From Chara braunii (Eukaryota; Streptophyta; Charophyceae; Charales; Characeae), in the NCBI GenBank assembly GCA_003427395.1, contig BFEA01000046.1, forward strand, positions 3,628,462 through 3,676,995: a stretch of DNA of 48,534 bases, read 5' to 3'. This document shows, piece after piece, positions 45,853 to 48,534 of this stretch; within the stretch, counting starts at the first letter, position 1; the number at the start of each line of letters is the position of its first letter. A program made the translations under genes and the position numbers. The notes under the pieces were generated by a model, which was not told the origin of the DNA, searched no databases, and saw only the letters and a list, made by a program, of their open reading frames with translations.

Positions 45853-45960
45853 AAGAACTTTTTTTTTTTTTTTTTTGAAATGCGATTGCGTTGACACTGG
45901 GCATTATCCAATTCGACGTAGTCAAGCTTAAAAACAATCAAAAATTCTACGTAATTAAGT

Positions 45961-46440
45961 TTAAAGCTATGTTACCAGCGCAACCCGGGACCACTTGCTC
46001 GGCAGAGCCAAAAATGGACAAATAAATAAAAAAATTAAAAATGACAATTGAAAAATCTATTTTTTCAATTTTAATTTGTCGAAGTTTTTTTTCGCTCCAA
46101 TTTTAACGGATGTCCCGAAGGACATGGCAAAGAATTCCGATCCGACCCTGAGGCAAAAGTTGCTCAGTTTATTTTTCTGAACAACTTCTTTTGTTTTTGG
46201 TTCTTACCTTTCCCTGTGTTGGGAAACACGGGAAACACACTACTCCGAAAAGTTTGGAGGCCCGGTGGAGGCTCGACAGGAAAGAAAAATAGAGAAAACA
46301 TTGGGACCTTGTGGGCCTGTGGTTACACAAAAAAAAAAAAAAAACTAAGACTTCGAATCCAGCGACGTACGTCCGGGAAGGCGCTCACGGAGGTGGGAGT
46401 CACACCAGTGCAGGCGACCAGGTTGGTAACACAGGTTTAA
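45961..46440. mobile_element. MITE-like element 3 containing a U6 fragment
   Basis: The ends TTAAAGCTATGTTACCA and, inverted, TTAAACCTGTGTTACCA match at 15 of 17 bases. It shares CCCGGGACCACTTGC and GACCCTGAGGCAAAAGTTGC with element 1. Inside, 46098-46125 reads on the minus strand TCCTTCGGGACATCCGTTAA then AATTGGA, the 5' end of U6, placed between segments that are close together in element 1. Confidence 0.65.
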
Positions 46441-46597
46441 AGTGTAAACAACACAACAATCAAAATTCTGCGTCATCAGTTTTTAAAAGCATGACAATTC
46501 TACGTAATTAAGCTTAAAAGCGATCAGCAATCAATGTCGTCCGCTCGGACCTCTCGACAATAATGGGAAGGAGCGTTGTAGGAGTATAGTCTAAATT

Positions 46598-47221
46598 GTG
46601 CCATTTTTGACTTGCCAGTGCAAAAGGGCAAAAGGGAAAAAAGTGACGACCCAGCTAATTCAGAGAAACTCTAAGGAGATTTGGGAGGAGGGGGGTACAC
46701 TCACCTTCAGAACGATTGAGGACTTCGACTCCTATTCGTCTATCCCAAAAAATAAGGCGGTTATTACTTGGAGCCTTCACCGGATTTATCAGATGTCATC
46801 TAATGCGGAGTTAGCAGTGCTGGGCATACTCACCTTACAAAGACTCCTACGATTACAAAATTACCCGAAGAAATAGTTCGAAGATTGCCTGGAAAAATTC
46901 GTCAGAAGACGGGCACCGTCATGGACAGTATGGGAAAATAAATATTGTGGATGGTAAATAATGAGATGCTACGATATAACTGAGGGACCATTCACGATTC
47001 TCAGTAACCTACGCGAATATGAGAAAGTTTTGAAGAGTATTTTCCATTTGCCACGTTATTTCGACCACGGACCCTGTGAAAATCCACAACGTAGAAGAGC
47101 AGGATTTCATGTATCCCCTACGGATTTCTTGCAGGAAACTTTTCAAAAAGGACAATACAAGGAAGGTTGGGCCTGGAAACTCCGCATAGCTTACTCCTTT
47201 TCGGATTTATTTTCTGTTTAA
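46598..47221 (+). pseudogene. Long interrupted reading frame, unknown family
   Basis: One frame of 208 codons contains only two internal stops (at about 46874-46876 and just before 46957) before ending at 47219-47221. In AT-rich DNA many more stops would be expected by chance. The translation looks protein-like (FRTIEDFDSYSSIPKNKAVI, FEDCLEKFVRRRAPSWTVW, LREYEKVLKSIFHLPRYFDH, SPTDFLQETFQKG). I recognise no domain. There is no ATG at the upstream limit, so it may be part of a larger decayed gene or transposon. An accidental open frame is not excluded. Confidence 0.4.
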
Positions 47222-47392
47222 ATTAAATTATTTTTTTTATTTTTCGGACCTAATTTTCGGATTTATTAATTTCCGGATTTATTTCTCGTACAATTATTCG
47301 AATATTTTTCGGAGATTTTCTCAGATTTTTTCTTTTATTTTCGAAATTTTCGGCGAATTTCTCGGATTTCATTCTTTGTTTTTCTAGAAAAA

Positions 47393-47751
47393 GACGAAAC
47401 CAGGTAAGATGGGCCTGGTAACTCTGCGTAGCTGTTTTCTTTTCTTTTCATTTCTTACGGATTTCAATTTAAGGTTTTCGGAAAGGACGAAACCAGGTAA
47501 GATGGGCCTGGTAACTCCGAGTAACCGACCTCTCTTCAACCCTATATTTCGGATGCAAAATTTTTTTGGAACCCATCTTTAGGTACCAGTGGCTTTCGGT
47601 GAAGGAAAAACGTGTTACGGGGAAACTGAAACTAAGGGAATACGGACTCTACCGAGAGTACTCTGCAGTAACTTAGGATGAAGGTAAGTATTTATCTACG
47701 GACTCTACCGAGCACTCTGCAGTAACTTAGGATGAAGGTACGTATTTATCT
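47393..47751. repeat. Short tandem repeats with splice-donor-like words
   Basis: GACGAAACCAGGTAAGATGG followed by GCCTGGTAACTC occurs at about 47393 and 47489. A roughly 56-bp unit TACGGACTCTACCGAG, CACTCTGCAGTAACTTAGG, ATGAAGGTAAGTATTTATC occurs twice in tandem (47640-47696 and 47697-47751). In the second copy the donor-like GGTAAGT has become GGTACGT. Confidence 0.75.
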
Positions 47752-48534
47752 CCAAGTTAGAACCTCACCTTTACTTGGAATTGTGTTCTACCCTTCTGAT
47801 GAGCCTGAAATCTGGCTCCGGTCGAAACCGGTAGAGCGAAGCCAGAATACCACCGTCCGTAACGGGCGGAGGTTGTAGCCATAGCTAGCAGCTCTTGGTT
47901 CCGAGCTCCTTTTTTTCTGAAGAGTTAGCATAGCTTTTCGATTCTGAGTTACACATTTTGGCATGTTGCACTCGCCACGTGCTTGTGTTTTGCGTACTGC
48001 TCACTTCAGTATCTGCTGACGTCGGCCCTCGCTCTACAACTCCAGCAGTGCAAAAGGAACCGGACTCCCAAAAAAAAAAAAAAAAAAAAAAAGGGGCTTT
48101 GTTTTATTTTAAAAAATAACAAAAAAGAAAAAAAAAGAGTTAAAATCGATCACAATTGTACGTAATTAAGTTTCAAACCAATCACAATTTTTTTTCACGA
48201 ACTGGAGTCTAGAAACAATCACCATTTCTAAAACAAATTCCAAACGTAAGTTCTAAAGCAAGTTCTAAATGTTAGTTCTAAAACAATTCCCAAAACAACC
48301 ACACTTCACGATTACACCTTAGAATATTCCTTTTTCACGTACGAACGGTTTATCGAGCTATTCAATCCAAATGTCCGTTGATTCGCGCACCGTTACCAAG
48401 CAACTCTTCGCTTGGGTTTCGTCATGCGCAAGCGCCGTACCGCTTTTTCACTAAAAACGCACACGAGAGGAACCACGTGACTGGACCACGGACGAAACTT
48501 CGGCCAGATTCATTCCGGTTTGCGCGCCGGGGGG
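47752..48534. other. No gene seen; A23 run at the window end
   Basis: Contains a run of 23 A at 48070-48092, which could be the tail of a retroposed transcript, but no source sequence was recognised upstream. TACGTAATTAAGTTT (near 48158) recurs at about 45950 and 46501. No gene supported up to the window edge. Confidence 0.4.

Noticed and set aside
48070-48092. Poly(A) tail of a processed pseudogene
   Set aside because: No recognisable gene-derived sequence or flanking duplication was found next to the A23 run.

Overview
This is a nuclear, eukaryotic and very probably streptophyte (plant-lineage) window, and it consists mostly of transposons and simple repeats. The evidence is one intact plant-type WNK kinase gene with an OSR1-like domain, a trihelix-type Myb/SANT protein, Ty3/gypsy LTR retrotransposons with initiator-tRNA-Met-like primer-binding sites, U6 snRNA-derived pseudogenes and abundant (CT)n/(GT)n tracts. 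A charophyte alga such as Chara fits my impression of the gypsy and trihelix proteins, but that assignment is inference. Nothing looks prokaryotic. I found no organised new system such as a gene cluster, CRISPR array or defence island. The noteworthy content is genome architecture, repeat biology and one clear library artefact.

Layout. 1-6830: decayed plus-strand Ty3/gypsy element (gag, protease, RT, RNase H, integrase) with a solo LTR of another family inserted at 2923-4289. Its gag contains a 38-bp Nextera mate-pair junction adapter (1783-1820) between two perfect 258-bp copies of the same sequence, so that stretch is an assembly artefact. 7139-8347: higher-order array of (CT)n/(GT)n units. 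8345-14826: second plus-strand gypsy element (LTR, PBS, leader with ACGT-core motifs, gag with an internal duplication, long open pol through RNase H). It stops at a CCCGGG hexamer that is also the end of a minus-strand trihelix reading frame (14827-16698). 17282-19312: tandem repeats, a minus-oriented PBS and an LTR of a third family. 20196-20260: U6 pseudogene.

22260-26267 (minus) is the one convincing intact host gene: a 1335-residue WNK kinase in a single uninterrupted frame. 26268-33738 is largely non-coding, with short tandem duplications, a CT/CA microsatellite, SINE-like duplicated units, two small foldback elements and a near full-length U6-like pseudogene. 33739-40051: third gypsy element, minus strand, truncated inside RNase H, with its 5' LTR at 38809-40051. 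That LTR is the same family as the solo LTR at 2923-4289. 40600-43600: GAA/GAC/GAT-rich minisatellite array interrupted by a unique T-rich block of about 970 bp. 43636-46440: three CCCGGG-rich terminal-inverted-repeat elements, a CT/TATC microsatellite, a tRNA-like sequence and further U6 fragments. 46598-47221: a long, twice-interrupted reading frame of unknown identity. The rest is AT-rich sequence with short tandem repeats.

The genes do not form a pathway. The WNK kinase is a housekeeping or stress-signalling type gene standing alone among transposons. The retroelements show nesting, deletion to solo or truncated forms, and recurrent consensus splice donors in LTR and leader sequence. All calls come from reading the sequence; no database search was possible.
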